Assembly: GCF_001941845.1 (NCBI RefSeq) | Contig: NZ_CP018870.1 | Coordinates: 6,300,001-6,364,000 of the forward strand | DNA from: Streptomyces sp. TN58 | GTDB taxonomy: Bacteria > Actinomycetota > Actinomycetes > Streptomycetales > Streptomycetaceae | DNA length: 64,000 nt | Reading direction: 5' to 3' | Part shown: positions 24,151 through 32,195 of the stretch, piece after piece | How positions within the stretch are numbered: the first letter of the stretch is position 1 | Layout: each line of letters begins with the position of its first letter | The notes under the pieces: model-generated | Told to the model about the DNA's origin: nothing | The model's database searches: none | The model's input: only the letters and a program-made list of their open reading frames with translations | Translations under genes and position numbers: made by a program

Positions 24151-24191
24151 CGCGTGGGGCCGGGACCCGAGGGGGGCCCCGGCCCCACGCG
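24151..24191 (+). terminator. Intrinsic terminator after the M23 peptidase
   Basis: A perfect 14-bp stem (CGCGTGGGGCCGGG and complement) with a 13-base loop, followed by TACTTATTCCTT. It is the clearest intrinsic terminator of the central region. Confidence 0.9.
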
Positions 24192-24287
24192 TACTTATTC
24201 CTTATGCCCGGCGTGGTACAGATCACGGCCCGTCAACCCCTCATTACGTTGGCGTAGGTTGCTTGCGGGAGTGAAGGATGGGTTCTC

Positions 24288-25073
24288 GTGGCAGCGACGA
24301 CGACGAAACTCAAGACCATCGGCTCGTACGCGGCGATCGGGGACAGCTTCACAGAGGGCGTGGGGGACCCGGGGCCTGGGGATTCTTTTCTCGGCTGGGC
24401 GGACCGGCTCGCCGTGCTCCTGGCCGATCAGCGCGACGAGCACGACTTCCGGTACGCGAACCTCGCGGTGCGGGGCAAGCTCCTCGACCAGATCGTGGCC
24501 GACCAGGTGCCGAGGGCCAAGGCCCTCGCCCCCGACCTGGTCACCTTCTGCGCGGGCGGCAACGACATCATCCGGCCCGGCAGTGACCCGGACGACGTGG
24601 CAGAGCGGTTCGAGGCGGCCGTGGCCGACCTCACCGGAGCCGTCGGCCACGTCATGATCACCACCGGGTTCGACACCCGGGGCGTGCCCGTCCTCAAGCA
24701 CCTCCGCGGCAAGGTCGCGACGTACAGCGCCCACGTGCGTGCCATCGCCGACCGGTACGACTGCCCGGTCCTCGACCTCTGGTCGCTGAAATCCGTACAG
24801 GACCGGCGCGCCTGGGACGCGGACCGGCTGCACCTCTCGCCCGAGGGGCACACCCGCGTCGCACTGCGCGCCGCGCAGGTGCTCGGCCTGGAGGTGCCCG
24901 CCGACCCCGACCAGCCGTGGCCGCAGCTGCGCCCGCGCGGCTCGGTGGACGTGACCCGCGACAACATCCAGTGGGCCCGCGAGTACCTGGTGCCGTGGAT
25001 CGGCCGCCGGCTGCGCGGCGAGTCCTCCGGTGATCACGTCGAGGCGAAGCGGCCGGACCTGCTGCCGCTGTAG
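24288..25073 (+). CDS. SGNH/GDSL-family hydrolase
   Basis: A 261-residue esterase/lipase-type hydrolase. Block I is IGDSFTEGVG with the catalytic Ser, block III is CAGGNDI with the oxyanion Asn, and block V is DRLHLSPEGH with the Asp-His pair. There is no signal peptide, so the enzyme is presumably cytoplasmic, unlike secreted Streptomyces lipases of this fold. The natural substrate is unknown. GTG at 24288 is preceded by GGATGGG. It is monocistronic and ends about 120 bases before the metallo-hydrolase gene. Confidence 0.88.
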   Translation: MAATTTKLKTIGSYAAIGDSFTEGVGDPGPGDSFLGWADRLAVLLADQRDEHDFRYANLAVRGKLLDQIVADQVPRAKALAPDLVTFCAGGNDIIRPGSDPDDVAERFEAAVADLTGAVGHVMITTGFDTRGVPVLKHLRGKVATYSAHVRAIADRYDCPVLDLWSLKSVQDRRAWDADRLHLSPEGHTRVALRAAQVLGLEVPADPDQPWPQLRPRGSVDVTRDNIQWAREYLVPWIGRRLRGESSGDHVEAKRPDLLPL

Positions 25074-25194
25074 CGGCCCGGACGCGGGGGACGGGGGCGG
25101 ACGGGAGCGGCGGGCGGAATCCTCAGGGGCCGGTGAGCGTTGGGATGGTCGTGGCCAGACGACCGCACCGACCCCACCGCTCCCTGGAGGCGCT

Positions 25195-26436
25195 TTGACC
25201 GGCTCCCGCCCCCTCCGTCCGCGCCTGCGCGCCCTGCGGCCCGAAGCCTTCGGCGCGGACCCGTCCGGCGCCCGGCTGGAGCGGATCCGCCGCTCGCCGA
25301 ACTTCGCCGACGGCGTCTTCCAGAACCCGGTCGGGGCCCGGAACAGGCCCTCGGGGTCGATGACGGAGTTCGCGAAGATCTACTTCCACCGCGAGCAGCG
25401 CATCCGGCGCAGCCCGGGAGCCCCGATCCCGGTGCACCCCACGACCCTCGCCGACCTGGCCAAACCGCCGGCCGGCGGACTGCGCCTGACCTGGATGGGG
25501 CACTCCAGCGTGCTCGCGGAGATCGACGGGCACCGGGTGCTGTTCGACCCGGTGTGGGGCGAGCGCTGCTCACCCTTCCCCTTCGCCGGCCCCAAGCGGC
25601 TGCACCCCGTACCGGTACCGCTGGCCGCGCTGGGCGAGGTCGACGTCGTCGTCATCTCGCACGACCACTACGACCACCTGGACCTGCCGACGATCAAGGC
25701 GCTGGCCGGTACGGCCACGGTCTTCGCCGTACCGCTCGGAGTCGGCGCGCACCTGGAGCGCTGGGGCGTCCCGGCCGACCGGCTGCGCGAGCTCGACTGG
25801 AACGAATCGACGAGCATTGCCGGGCTGTCCCTGACGGCGACCCCCGCCCGGCACTTCTGCGGCCGCGGCCTGCGCAACCAGCAGCACACCCTGTGGGCCT
25901 CCTGGGTGGTCGCGGGCGAGGAGCACCGGATCTACCACAGCGGGGACACCGGCTACTTCCCCGGCTTCGCGGAGATCGGCGCCGCACACGGCCCCTTCGA
26001 CGCGACGATGATCCAGATCGGTGCCTATTCGGAGTACTGGCCCGACATCCACATGACCCCCGAGGAGGGCATGCGCGCCCACCTCGACCTCCAGGGCGGC
26101 GCCGCGCACGGCACCATGCTGCCGATCCACTGGGGCACCTTCAACCTGGCACCGCACCCGTGGGACGAGCCCGGCGAAGGCACCCTGGCCGCCGCCCGGG
26201 GGGCCGGCGCGGCCGTGGCACTCCCGATCCCGGGCCAGCCGTTCGAGCCGGGGACCGAGGGCGCGCCCGCCGAAGCGTGGTGGCGTCCGTTCGTGGCAGG
26301 GGCGGCGCAGGCCGGACCCGTGGACGGCCCCGCGGCCGTGCCCGCACACGAGGCGGGCGGGGCGGCGGCGACTGCGGCCCGCGTGGTGTCGTCGGCCGCC
26401 GACGGCCAGGAGGAGCCGGAGTCCGTCGGCTCCTGA
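25195..26436 (+). CDS. Metallo-beta-lactamase-fold hydrolase (NAPE-PLD/UlaG-like)
   Basis: A 413-residue protein with the zinc-binding HxHxDH motif seen as ISHDHYDHLD, a downstream metal Asp in HSGDTGYFPGF and a late His in LPIHWGTF. The arrangement resembles N-acyl-phosphatidylethanolamine phospholipase D and UlaG-type hydrolases. About 70 N-terminal residues precede the core and about 55 Ala/Gly-rich residues follow it. The best start is a TTG at 25195 with GGAGG four bases upstream, giving the N-terminus TGSRPLRPRLRALRP. Longer in-frame starts lie in sequence with no protein character. The substrate may be a phospholipid or related phosphodiester, but this is not shown. Confidence 0.85.
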   Translation: MTGSRPLRPRLRALRPEAFGADPSGARLERIRRSPNFADGVFQNPVGARNRPSGSMTEFAKIYFHREQRIRRSPGAPIPVHPTTLADLAKPPAGGLRLTWMGHSSVLAEIDGHRVLFDPVWGERCSPFPFAGPKRLHPVPVPLAALGEVDVVVISHDHYDHLDLPTIKALAGTATVFAVPLGVGAHLERWGVPADRLRELDWNESTSIAGLSLTATPARHFCGRGLRNQQHTLWASWVVAGEEHRIYHSGDTGYFPGFAEIGAAHGPFDATMIQIGAYSEYWPDIHMTPEEGMRAHLDLQGGAAHGTMLPIHWGTFNLAPHPWDEPGEGTLAAARGAGAAVALPIPGQPFEPGTEGAPAEAWWRPFVAGAAQAGPVDGPAAVPAHEAGGAAATAARVVSSAADGQEEPESVGS

Positions 26437-26678
26437 GCGCACCAGCGGGCCCCCTGGCCCGAGACGGGCGCCGAGAGGGGCGGCGCCGGGCGGCCCCAGC
26501 TGGCTGACCGGCGCATTCGGGCTGCTGTGCGAGCGCTCCGTCGGGAGCGGGAAGCACCCCCGCGAAGTTCGCCAACTGGCAGTCCGCGGCGGGATGACGG
26601 GGTCTAGCGTGGGTATTCGGTGATCAACACCGGGCCCCGGGAACCCTGGGGGCCGGGCCCCACGTACCGAGGACGCCG

Positions 26679-28436
26679 ATGTCCGGACCCCGCGCCGCCC
26701 GCCACGCCCCGTCGAGACACGCCGTCACCGGTCCCGCCCGGCAGATACGCCCCCAGCTGGTACGAGCCGCCCTCCTGCCCACGCTCGCCGCCGCGCTCAG
26801 CGGCGCCGCCGCGGTGATCTTCACTCTTCAGCTCGGCGGCGGGGCCGGCGACCGCGACGCCCGGCTGTGGCCGGTGCTCACAGGCTGCGCCCTGCTCACG
26901 GCCGGCGCGCTGGCCGCCGCCCTGCTCGGCGCGCAGCGCGCGGCCAAGGCCGTACGCGACCGGTGCGAGGCGCTGCGCCGCTCCAGTGTGCGCGGCCGCC
27001 AGGAGCTGCGGACGGCCGCCGAACGGCTGGAGCGGGGCGAGACCCCGCCCCGGCCGGTCCGTGGCGGGCCGAACGCGCCGCTCACCGGCGCGGACCCGGC
27101 CAGCGTGGACGAGTTCTGGCTGCTCTCCCAGGAGCTGCGCGGTGCCCGCGAACAGGCACACACGGCCCTGGTACGGCTCGCCGGACCGGTCACCCCGTCC
27201 GACAGCGAGCGCAAGGTCGAGGTCTTCGCCAACCTCGCGCGCCGGCTCCAGTCCCTCGTCCACCGCGAGATCTCGCTGCTGGACGACCTGGAGGACACGG
27301 TCGAGGACCCGGACCTGCTCAAGGAGCTCTTCCACGTCGACCACCTCGCCACCCGCATCCGCCGCCACGCCGAGAACCTCGCGGTGCTGGGCGGTGCGGC
27401 GTCCCGCCGGCAGTGGACCAGGCCGGTCGACCTGAGCGAGGTGCTCCGCTCCTCGGTGGCGGAGGTCGAGCAGTACACCCGGGTCAAGGTCGTGCCGCCG
27501 GCGGGCGGCAGCGTCCGCGGACACGCCGTCGCGGACGTCGTGCACCTGCTGGCCGAACTCGTCGAGAACGCCACGGTGTTCTCCCCTCCCGACACCGACG
27601 TGGTGCTGCGGGCCGAGCGGGTCACCGCGGGGATCGCGGTGGAGGTGGAGGACCGGGGACTGGGCATGCCCGCCGAGGAGCAGCACCGGATGAACGCCCT
27701 GCTCGCGGAACCCGACCAGGCCGGCGTCCGCAGCCTGCTCGCGGACGGCCGGATCGGCCTGTACGTCGTCTCGGCGCTGGCCCGCCGGCACGGGATCGCC
27801 GTCGAACTCAAGTCGAACATCTACGGCGGCGTCCTCGCGGTGCTGGTGCTGCCGCAGGACCTGCTGGGCGCGGAGGCGGCCGAGGGCTCGCGGGTGACAC
27901 CGCCGCTGGAACCGGCACGAGTGCCGATGCCGACGGTGCCGGTGCATGCCGTGCCCACGGCTGCTGTGCCCACGCCCGAGGTGCCGGTGCAGGCGGTGCC
28001 CGTGCCGCGCGGGGCGGAGGCCCCGCCCACCATCCCCGCCCCCCGCCCCGAGCCGCAACCGGGATGGCCCGCCTTCGCGCCGGCCCCGTCGGGCATGCCC
28101 GCCGGGGCGCCGGCGGCGTGGTCCGCACCCGGTGCGGGGACCCCGCCCGAGGCGGGGGCCGCACCGCAGGACACGTGGGCGCCCGGGCCGGAGGCCGCGC
28201 CCAGGAGCGGGTGGACGGCCGGGCAGGGGCTCGCGACGGGGGAGGAGCACGGCGGCGCCGCGGAAGAGAAGCCGGTGCTGCCGCGGCGCCGGGCCCAGTC
28301 GCACCTCGCACCCCAACTGCGTGACGCACCTCCGCCGCGGCCCTCCGCCGACCCCGACCGACCCGTACACGACCCCGGCCTCATGGCCGCCTTCCAGCGG
28401 GGCTACGGCCTCGCGCAGTCGGAGAACCAGGCATGA
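26679..28436 (+). CDS. cvnA: Conservon sensor-kinase-like protein CvnA
   Basis: A 585-residue membrane histidine-kinase-like protein, the first gene of a four-gene conservon. Two hydrophobic helices (about 28-50 and 67-88) anchor the N-terminus. The ATPase domain has an N box, AELVENATVFSPPD, and a G box, VEDRGLGMP, followed by GLYVVSALARRHG. Residues about 405-560 are a Pro/Ala-rich tail, including a Val-Pro repeat stretch near 410-440. CvnA proteins are thought to sense a signal and control the small GTPase-like CvnD through CvnB and CvnC. The ATG follows GAGGA, and the stop overlaps cvnB (ATGA). Confidence 0.93.
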   Translation: MSGPRAARHAPSRHAVTGPARQIRPQLVRAALLPTLAAALSGAAAVIFTLQLGGGAGDRDARLWPVLTGCALLTAGALAAALLGAQRAAKAVRDRCEALRRSSVRGRQELRTAAERLERGETPPRPVRGGPNAPLTGADPASVDEFWLLSQELRGAREQAHTALVRLAGPVTPSDSERKVEVFANLARRLQSLVHREISLLDDLEDTVEDPDLLKELFHVDHLATRIRRHAENLAVLGGAASRRQWTRPVDLSEVLRSSVAEVEQYTRVKVVPPAGGSVRGHAVADVVHLLAELVENATVFSPPDTDVVLRAERVTAGIAVEVEDRGLGMPAEEQHRMNALLAEPDQAGVRSLLADGRIGLYVVSALARRHGIAVELKSNIYGGVLAVLVLPQDLLGAEAAEGSRVTPPLEPARVPMPTVPVHAVPTAAVPTPEVPVQAVPVPRGAEAPPTIPAPRPEPQPGWPAFAPAPSGMPAGAPAAWSAPGAGTPPEAGAAPQDTWAPGPEAAPRSGWTAGQGLATGEEHGGAAEEKPVLPRRRAQSHLAPQLRDAPPPRPSADPDRPVHDPGLMAAFQRGYGLAQSENQA

Positions 28437-28888
28437 CCAAGGAGCACACCACCATGGGCGGCGAAGTGGCGACGGAGGCCGGCAGCCGGCTCTCGGATCT
28501 CGACTGGCTGCTGAGCGGCCTGGTCCAACGCGTGCCGTACACCCGCAGCGCCGTACTCCTCACCGCCGACGGGCTCGTGAGCTGCGTACACGGCCTGGAC
28601 CACGACAGCGCCGACCACCTGGCGGCCCTCGCCTGCGGCCTCTACTCCCTCGGACGCAGCGCCGGGGCCCGCTTCGGCGATGGCGCCGAAGTCCGGCAGG
28701 TCGTCGTCGAACTCGACACCGCGCTCCTCTTCGTGTCCGCCGCCGGATCCGGTACCTGCCTGGCAGTCCTGGCCGACCGGGAGGCCGACGCGGGCGTGCT
28801 CGGGTACGAGATGGCGGTGCTGGTCAAGAGCGTCCGGCCGTACCTCTCCGCGGCGCCCCGACGGCCCGCCGCGAACGTGGAGCGATGA
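28433..28888 (+). CDS. cvnB: Roadblock/LC7-domain protein CvnB
   Basis: A 151-residue protein made of one roadblock/LC7 domain (about 15-115). This is the second conservon component, analogous to eukaryotic and myxococcal MglB-type regulators that act on small GTPases. No enzyme motif is expected or seen. It overlaps cvnA and cvnC by four bases on each side, so the three should be made in fixed proportion. Confidence 0.92.
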   Translation: MTKEHTTMGGEVATEAGSRLSDLDWLLSGLVQRVPYTRSAVLLTADGLVSCVHGLDHDSADHLAALACGLYSLGRSAGARFGDGAEVRQVVVELDTALLFVSAAGSGTCLAVLADREADAGVLGYEMAVLVKSVRPYLSAAPRRPAANVER

Positions 28889-29316
28889 GGGCCCGCGGCA
28901 GCGGGGCGCACGGCGGGTACGGCGCGTACGGCAAGGGGCGGGACACACCGTGGCGCGACGGCTCGGCGGGGCGGGTGACGCGTCCGTACACCGCCAGCGG
29001 CGGCCGCACCAGACCCGCCGTCGCGCTCGACCTGCTGACCCGCATGACCGCGACGGGTGTGCGCCCGCGCGTCCCGCTCGGGGCCGAGCACACCCTCGCG
29101 CTGCGGCTGTGCGCCGGCACCGCCGCGATCACCGTCGCCGAGCTGGCCGGGCAGCTGCGGCTCCCGGCCGCCGTGGTGAAGGTGCTGCTGTCCGACCTTA
29201 TGGAATACGGAGCCGTCATGGCCCAGTCCCCGCGGTTCCCGGGCGGCGGCTCGTACGCCGCCGACGACCAGTCCCTCCTCCTGGCGGTGCTCGATGGCCT
29301 ACGCCGACGGCTGTGA
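28885..29316 (+). CDS. cvnC: DUF742 protein CvnC
   Basis: A 143-residue DUF742 protein, third member of the conservon. A Gly/Arg-rich N-terminus of about 35 residues precedes VTRPYTASGGRTRP, a family hallmark, and a winged-helix-like C-terminal half with LPAAVVKVLLSDLMEYG. Its biochemical function is not established. ATG 28885 overlaps the cvnB stop, and its last 23 bases overlap the cvnD start. Confidence 0.9.
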   Translation: MRARGSGAHGGYGAYGKGRDTPWRDGSAGRVTRPYTASGGRTRPAVALDLLTRMTATGVRPRVPLGAEHTLALRLCAGTAAITVAELAGQLRLPAAVVKVLLSDLMEYGAVMAQSPRFPGGGSYAADDQSLLLAVLDGLRRRL

Positions 29317-29902
29317 CGTCCCCGCCACCCTGAAGATCCTGGTCGCGGGGGGTTTCGGGGCGGGCAAGACCACCTTCGTCGGCGCGGTGAGCGAGATCGA
29401 GCCGCTGAGCACGGAGGAACGGCTCAGCGACCTCGGCGCGGGCTACGACCGGCTGCACGGAGTCGAGGCCAAGACCACGACGACCGTCGCGCTCGACTTC
29501 GGCCGGATCACCCTGGACGACCGGCATGTGCTCTACCTCTTCGGCACGCCCGGCCAGCACCGCTTCTGGTTCCTGTGGGAGGAACTGTGCGCGGGCGCGC
29601 TCGGAGCCGTGGTGCTCGCGGACACCCGCCGCCTCGCGGACTGCTTCCCGGCCGTGGACTTCTTCGAGCGGCGCGGCATCGCCTTCGTCGTCGCCGTCAA
29701 CGAGTTCGACGGCTGCCCCCGCTACCCGACCGAGGAGGTCCGGGAGGCGGTGGGACTGGGGCCCGAGGTGCCCGTCGTACGGTGCGACGCGCGCCTGACC
29801 GGCTCCGGGACGGTGACGCTGGCCGCCCTGGTCCGTCACCTGCTGTACCTGTCGTCGGCGTCAACGCCGGAGTCATCCTCAACGGAGTCGGGGGAAACGT
29901 GA
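29294..29902 (+). CDS. cvnD: Conservon small GTPase-like protein CvnD
   Basis: A 202-residue ATP/GTP-binding protein. The P-loop GGFGAGKTT spans residues 19-27, the DxxG region is present as LFGTPGQHRF, and the base-specificity loop reads NEFD rather than the classic NKxD. It is the presumed output switch of the conservon, in the manner of MglA/Ras-type proteins. The C-terminal 15 residues are Ser/Thr-rich. It starts inside cvnC, and its stop overlaps the GAF gene start as TGATG. Confidence 0.92.
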   Translation: MAYADGCDVPATLKILVAGGFGAGKTTFVGAVSEIEPLSTEERLSDLGAGYDRLHGVEAKTTTTVALDFGRITLDDRHVLYLFGTPGQHRFWFLWEELCAGALGAVVLADTRRLADCFPAVDFFERRGIAFVVAVNEFDGCPRYPTEEVREAVGLGPEVPVVRCDARLTGSGTVTLAALVRHLLYLSSASTPESSSTESGET

Positions 29903-30447
29903 TGGCCGCCTACGAATCGACCGGACACCTGCTGCTCACGCCCATGGACCGGGAGGCGCCCGCCCGCGCCCTGCGGTTACGCGAGCTGGGGCTGGGGGAG
30001 CGGGCGGACACCGAACTGGACGCCTTCGCGCGACGCGTGGCGGACGTCCTCGACGCGCCCTACGCGGGCGTGAACTTCGTCGGCGAGGAACGCCAGTTCT
30101 TCGCCGGCCTGCACCGGACACCCGGCGCCCGGGAGAGCGGCTACCCGGCCCGGGCCCTGGCCCGCGACCACGGCTACTGCCCGCACGTGGTCGTACGCAG
30201 GCACGCGCTGGTCCTGGAAGACGTACGGGACTTCGCCCGGTTCGCCGGGAACGCGGTGGTGGACGGGAGCGGGGTCCGGTCCTACCTGGGAGCGCCGCTG
30301 ACCGACCGGCGCGGGATCGTACTGGGCACGGTGTGCGCGGTGGACGTGGTGCCGCGGCGGTGGGGGACGGAGGGGCTCGCCACCGCCAAGGGGCTGGCGG
30401 CCGAGCTGGTGGCCCTGCTGCACGAGCGGGAGGACCGGCGTGCGTGA
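29902..30447 (+). CDS. GAF-domain protein of the conservon operon, with a TTA codon
   Basis: A 181-residue protein dominated by one GAF domain (about 35-175), visible through YAGVNFVGEERQFFAGL and SYLGAPLTDRRGIVLGTVC. It lies directly after cvnD with a TGATG overlap, so it is a fifth operon member that may sense a small ligand or light/redox state for the system. Residue 26 is Leu encoded by TTA (29977-29979). In Streptomyces, TTA is read by the bldA tRNA, so this gene should be expressed fully only when bldA is active. The ligand cannot be inferred; the Cys in DHGYCPHVVV is near where some GAF proteins bind cofactors. Confidence 0.85.
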   Translation: MAAYESTGHLLLTPMDREAPARALRLRELGLGERADTELDAFARRVADVLDAPYAGVNFVGEERQFFAGLHRTPGARESGYPARALARDHGYCPHVVVRRHALVLEDVRDFARFAGNAVVDGSGVRSYLGAPLTDRRGIVLGTVCAVDVVPRRWGTEGLATAKGLAAELVALLHEREDRRA

Positions 30448-30555
30448 GGGGCCGTGCCGGCGGCGGGGGCTACGCTCGCCGGACGAGGGCCGCCGGGGAC
30501 CGCAGAACCGGAACCGGAACCCGAGGCCGGAAGCCGGAGAACAGGAGGGCCGGGG

Positions 30556-30918
30556 ATGGCCGCCACCGTGCAGGACGTCCGCCTGATCGCACTGTCCCTC
30601 CCGGACAGCAGCGAAAAACCGGCCTGGGGCATGCCGGCCTTCCGGGTGGGCGGCAAGATCTTCGCCGCGCTCGGCGACGACGACACCTCGATCGGGGTGA
30701 AGTGCCCCCGGGAGGACCGGGCCGAGCTGATCGCGGCGGAACCGGAGAAGTTCTTCCTGCGCGCCGGCCACGACGACAACTACGCGTGGATCCGGGTACG
30801 TCTGGCGGCGGTGCGCGACGAGGCGGAACTGCGCGCCATCCTGGTGGACTCCTGGCTCCAGGCGGCCCCGAAACGCCTGGTCGCCGCCCACCCGGAGCTG
30901 GCCGCAGGACCCGGCTGA
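30556..30918 (+). CDS. MmcQ/YjbR-family protein
   Basis: A 120-residue protein of the MmcQ/YjbR family, recognised from ALSLPDSSEKPAWGMPAFRV at the N-terminus and the later DDNYAWIRVRL stretch. Members adopt a CyaY-like fold; some are thought to bind DNA, but the cellular role is unclear. ATG 30556 has AGGAGGG upstream. The gene is separate from the conservon by about 110 bases and is followed by tRNA-Pro. Confidence 0.85.
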   Translation: MAATVQDVRLIALSLPDSSEKPAWGMPAFRVGGKIFAALGDDDTSIGVKCPREDRAELIAAEPEKFFLRAGHDDNYAWIRVRLAAVRDEAELRAILVDSWLQAAPKRLVAAHPELAAGPG

Positions 30919-31022
30919 CCTGCCGGAGGCCCGACGGCGGAAAGGCGCGCGCGACCACCCACGGAAATGCGGTATCGTTCTCATGCGCGTTCGGCCGGGG
31001 GAAACCCCAGGTCAGCGGGCAT

Positions 31023-31096
<74 letters not shown>

Positions 31097-31117
31097 CTGT
31101 GCGGAAACGCAGGTCGG

Positions 31118-31149
31118 AGGCCGTTCTCTCGTGATCGAGAGGACGGCCT
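31118..31149 (+). terminator. Terminator of the tRNA-Pro gene
   Basis: A 14-bp stem with one G-T wobble, AGGCCGTTCTCTCG against CGAGAGGACGGCCT, around the loop TGAT, 21 bases after the tRNA end. Confidence 0.8.
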
Positions 31150-31180
31150 TCCGCGTGTCCGGGCCGGACGCGCCCAGGCA

Positions 31181-31208
31181 GACGGGGGCGGCGGTCGCCG
31201 CCCCCGTC
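31181..31208 (-). terminator. Hairpin that probably terminated the IclR-family gene before the IS insertion
   Basis: GACGGGGGCGGCG and its perfect complement are separated by two bases. Removing the IS element and one copy of CTAG would place this hairpin only eight bases past the IclR-family stop codon. The insertion has moved it nearly 1 kb away. It could also be a second tRNA terminator. Confidence 0.6.
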
Positions 31209-31216
31209 ACCTTCCC

Positions 31217-31237
31217 CTAGACGAGTAAGTCCGAAGT
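31217..31237 (+). repeat. Left end of the IS982-family element with CTAG
   Basis: CTAG followed by ACGAGTAAGTCCGAAGT. The 17-base end is exactly inverted at 32175-32191, where CTAG again follows. Because CTAG is its own complement, it can be read either as a 4-bp target duplication or as the tip of the inverted repeat. Confidence 0.85.
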
Positions 31238-32191
31238 TTTCGGGCGCATGAAGCGAGGGTCTCGTTGATCCGTTTGTGACGACAGATCTCGAAACCCTCG
31301 CGACTGCACTGTACGTGAGGATTGATGACTCTCTGGCAGGAACGCGGCGATGGGGCCGTCCGCCGAGGCTGACGGATGCCGAGCTGTTGACGCTCGCGGT
31401 CATGCAGGCCGTCCTCGGCTTCGCCTCCGAGACCCGCTGGCTTCGGTTCGCCCGCCGCCACCTGAGCGCCGAGTTCCCCTACCTGCCCGAGCAGTCCGGA
31501 TACAACAAGCGCCTGCGGGCCGCCAACACGCTGATCAGCCGGTTCATCCGCACTCTGGCCCGCGACACCGACCTGTGGCACGACGACGTATGGATCGTGG
31601 ACTCCACCCCCGTGGAGTGCGCCCGCTCACGGCCGACGGTCAAACGCTCGCAACTGGCGGGCTGGGCCGGTTACGGCTACTGCGCCTCGCACTCACGGTT
31701 CTTCTGGGGCTTGCGTCTGCACCTGCTCTGCACACCCGGCGGCCTGCCCATTGCCTGGGCGCTGGCCAACCCGAAAACGGACGAGCGTGAAGTCCTCGCC
31801 GGCATGCTCACCCAGGACATCGACCTGCTGGCCACCCACCCCGGGCAGACCATCGTCGGTGACAAGGGCTACGTCTCCAAGCACCTGGACGCCTTCATGG
31901 CCGACCACGGCCTGACCCTGCTGCGGCCCAGCTACCGCAACCGCAAGCCACGGCCGGGCGAGCACCTGCTCAAACCGATCCGGCAGCTCATCGAGTCGGT
32001 GAACGACACCCTCAAAGGCCAACTCGACCTCGAACGTCACGGAGCCAGGACCCCATCTGGGGTCCTGGCCCGCGTCGGACAACGCATCCTGGCCCTGACC
32101 GCAGCCATCTGGCACAACCGGGCCAACGGAACATCCATCACCCGATCACTCGTCGCCTACGACCACTGACCAACACTTCGGACTTACTCGT
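31221..32191 (+). mobile_element. IS982-family insertion sequence, apparently intact
   Basis: A 971-bp element bounded by 17-bp perfect terminal inverted repeats and flanked on both sides by CTAG. It carries one full-length transposase gene transcribed left to right. It lies between tRNA-Pro and the 3' end of the IclR-family gene, whose TAG stop is formed by the right-hand CTAG. Intact ends and an open transposase frame suggest that it arrived recently and may still be active. Family is assigned from transposase features, not from a database match. Confidence 0.9.
31276..32169 (+). CDS. IS982-family transposase
   Basis: A 297-residue transposase filling most of the IS. The DDE catalytic residues are most likely the Asp in DVWIVDSTPVECAR, the Asp in TIVGDKGYVSK and the Glu in RQLIESVNDTLKGQLDLERH, spacing typical of IS982. 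An N-terminal helical region (LTDAELLTLAVMQAVLGF) is also characteristic. GTG at 31276 is the start, 39 bases inside the left inverted repeat. No frameshift or internal stop is present. Confidence 0.92.
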   Translation: MTTDLETLATALYVRIDDSLAGTRRWGRPPRLTDAELLTLAVMQAVLGFASETRWLRFARRHLSAEFPYLPEQSGYNKRLRAANTLISRFIRTLARDTDLWHDDVWIVDSTPVECARSRPTVKRSQLAGWAGYGYCASHSRFFWGLRLHLLCTPGGLPIAWALANPKTDEREVLAGMLTQDIDLLATHPGQTIVGDKGYVSKHLDAFMADHGLTLLRPSYRNRKPRPGEHLLKPIRQLIESVNDTLKGQLDLERHGARTPSGVLARVGQRILALTAAIWHNRANGTSITRSLVAYDH

Positions 32192-32195
32192 CTAG
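32175..32195 (-). repeat. Right end of the IS982-family element with CTAG
   Basis: The exact inverted copy of the left 17-base end, followed by CTAG. The C of CTAG is the last base of the final Arg codon of the leftward IclR-family gene and TAG is its stop, so insertion left that coding sequence complete. Confidence 0.85.

Noticed and set aside
26600..26640. Sigma-B-like promoter (GGGTAT) upstream of cvnA
   Set aside because: The matching GTTT-type element is not found at 14-16 bases upstream.
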